DNA of 64,000 nt from NCBI RefSeq assembly GCF_001858025.1, contig NZ_LZQD01000001.1:1068737-1132736 (forward strand). The letters run 5' to 3'. Under the pieces are notes generated by a model. The model was not told the DNA's origin and ran no database searches. It saw nothing but the letters and a program-made list of their open reading frames with translations. Of this stretch, positions 63,249-64,000 are shown piece after piece. Source of the DNA: Trichormus sp. NMC-1. GTDB taxonomy: Bacteria > Cyanobacteriota > Cyanobacteriia > Cyanobacteriales > Nostocaceae. Positions within the stretch are counted from its first letter, which is position 1; each line of letters opens with the position of its first letter. A program made the position numbers and the translations under genes.

Positions 63249-64000
63249 TCAATCAGACACGATATCACTTTTTGAGGGTGGAACTACATCGGGTAAAGGA
63301 CGTTTCAGCCAATAAAGCCAAGCTAAACCAGTTAATCCAAAAATAATTCCGCTTAAACTGACTATTTGTGCAATCCGTAATGAACCTAGCATCAAGCTAT
63401 CTGTGCGTAAGCCTTCAATCCAAAAGCGTCCTAAGCTGTAGGCTACCCAGTAAACTAGAAATAGCGTTCCTAGCCTTAACCGTGGTTTATGAGATAAAGC
63501 GCGAAAAAATAAAGTCAACAGCAGAGTAAACACCATTAAATCCCACAAAGATTCATAGAGAAAGGTGGGATGAAAGTATTCAAAACTAGCCAAGCTGGGG
63601 GGACGACGCTCTGGGGGAATATACAATTTCCAAGGTAAACTTGTCGGTCCGCCAAAAGCTTCAGAGTTGAAAAAATTTCCCCAACGTCCGATCGCTTGCC
63701 CTAAAATCAGTGAAGGCGCTACCAAATCAGTTAGTTGCCAGAAAGATATGTTTTTAAGTTTGGCAAAAATTAACGCCGCCGTCACACCACCGATAATTGC
63801 ACCATGAATGGCAATACCTCCTTGCCAAATGGCAATTATTCGCTCTGGGTGTTGGGAGTATTCTGACCATTGAAATAAAACATAATATATTCTGGCTGCT
63901 GGAATAGCGCCAATTACCAGCCAAATTGACAAATCACTCAGCAACTCAGGATTAACGTGACGACGCTTGGCCAGATACTGGGAAAGACTCACACCAATTA
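63249..64000 (-). CDS. lgt: Prolipoprotein diacylglyceryl transferase (5' end outside the window)
   Basis: The frame stays open to the right edge ([13 protein letters not shown]...), so the first ~40 residues are missing; the GTG at 63990-63992 lies inside the gene. About 250 residues are seen. Lgt adds diacylglycerol from phosphatidylglycerol to the lipobox Cys of prelipoproteins in the plasma membrane. Seen: [15 protein letters not shown] with the essential His, [20 protein letters not shown] (Lgt signature with the Arg and Asn), [13 protein letters not shown] and [11 protein letters not shown]. Several membrane helices. The C-terminus ends in a short hydrophilic tail. Confidence 0.93.
   Translation of the reverse strand, partial: IGVSLSQYLAKRRHVNPELLSDLSIWLVIGAIPAARIYYVLFQWSEYSQHPERIIAIWQGGIAIHGAIIGGVTAALIFAKLKNISFWQLTDLVAPSLILGQAIGRWGNFFNSEAFGGPTSLPWKLYIPPERRPPSLASFEYFHPTFLYESLWDLMVFTLLLTLFFRALSHKPRLRLGTLFLVYWVAYSLGRFWIEGLRTDSLMLGSLRIAQIVSLSGIIFGLTGLAWLYWLKRPLPDVVPPSKSDIVSD

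Overview
The window comes from a cyanobacterium, most likely a filamentous heterocyst-former of the order Nostocales; I cannot name the genus. The evidence is the frequent HIP1 octamer (GCGATCGC), heptanucleotide short tandem repeats (TCATTAG/TCATTGG, AGTCAGG, TTTTGGA types), many small dispersed palindromes, low GC, and cyanobacterial families (COP23, KGK, DUF1822, PEP-CTERM, Vipp1/IM30, phylloquinone genes menB and menD, glycolytic gap1). No tRNA, rRNA, CRISPR array, prophage or complete insertion sequence was seen.

Layout. 0-7 kb: the edge of a probable type I secretion operon (ABC exporter start, parvulin-like isomerase), a large RTX/FG-GAP protein that could be its cargo, a COP23 protein and a dgcN/dgcA-like pair. 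7-15 kb: remains of a broken AAA-ATPase/DUF3226-like pair, a U32 peptidase, two KGK genes, an HNH protein, an alpha-amylase-like GH13 enzyme, and an intact two-gene ATPase/TOPRIM-like cassette resembling OLD/PARIS-type defence pairs. 15-24.5 kb: glgC, a P-loop kinase, a DnaJ protein, a Gly/Cys-tailed membrane protein with a DUF2207 partner, then sigma-like / DUF1822 / CHAT-transmembrane-ligand-binding genes, the most system-like uncharacterised block here.

24.5-33 kb: carbohydrate metabolism on the minus strand (transaldolase, pyruvate kinase, gap1, phosphoketolase), with an IS200/IS605-like 3' end relic and two tandem DUF29 genes between. 33-38 kb: a phnDCE-type transporter, then two toxin-antitoxin loci (HigBA, BrnTA) that keep only the antitoxin intact. 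38-47 kb: rimM, avtA, formaldehyde dehydrogenase, a nucleoside salvage set (nucleoside hydrolase, cytosine-deaminase-like enzyme, ribokinase), an acetyltransferase, folB and menD.

47-64 kb: uvrC, a PEP-CTERM protein, an aminotransferase, thioredoxin, and Vipp1 plus a PspA paralogue. This stretch holds a striking rearrangement: blocks of 587 and 427 bp that lie 1.8 kb apart are repeated side by side, apparently without change, leaving gene fragments next to vipp1. Then follow an SPOR-like membrane protein, a DUF721 protein, menB, a fragment of a cytosine-C5 DNA methyltransferase, a 59-residue zinc-ribbon gene, rlmN, a MIF-like protein, cobM and the 3' part of lgt.

Several loci show decay of defence or addiction genes (ATPase/DUF3226 pair, methyltransferase, two toxins) and small repeats that became part of coding sequence (U32, menD, rimM, aminotransferase). 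All function calls are from reading motifs by eye; no database search was possible.
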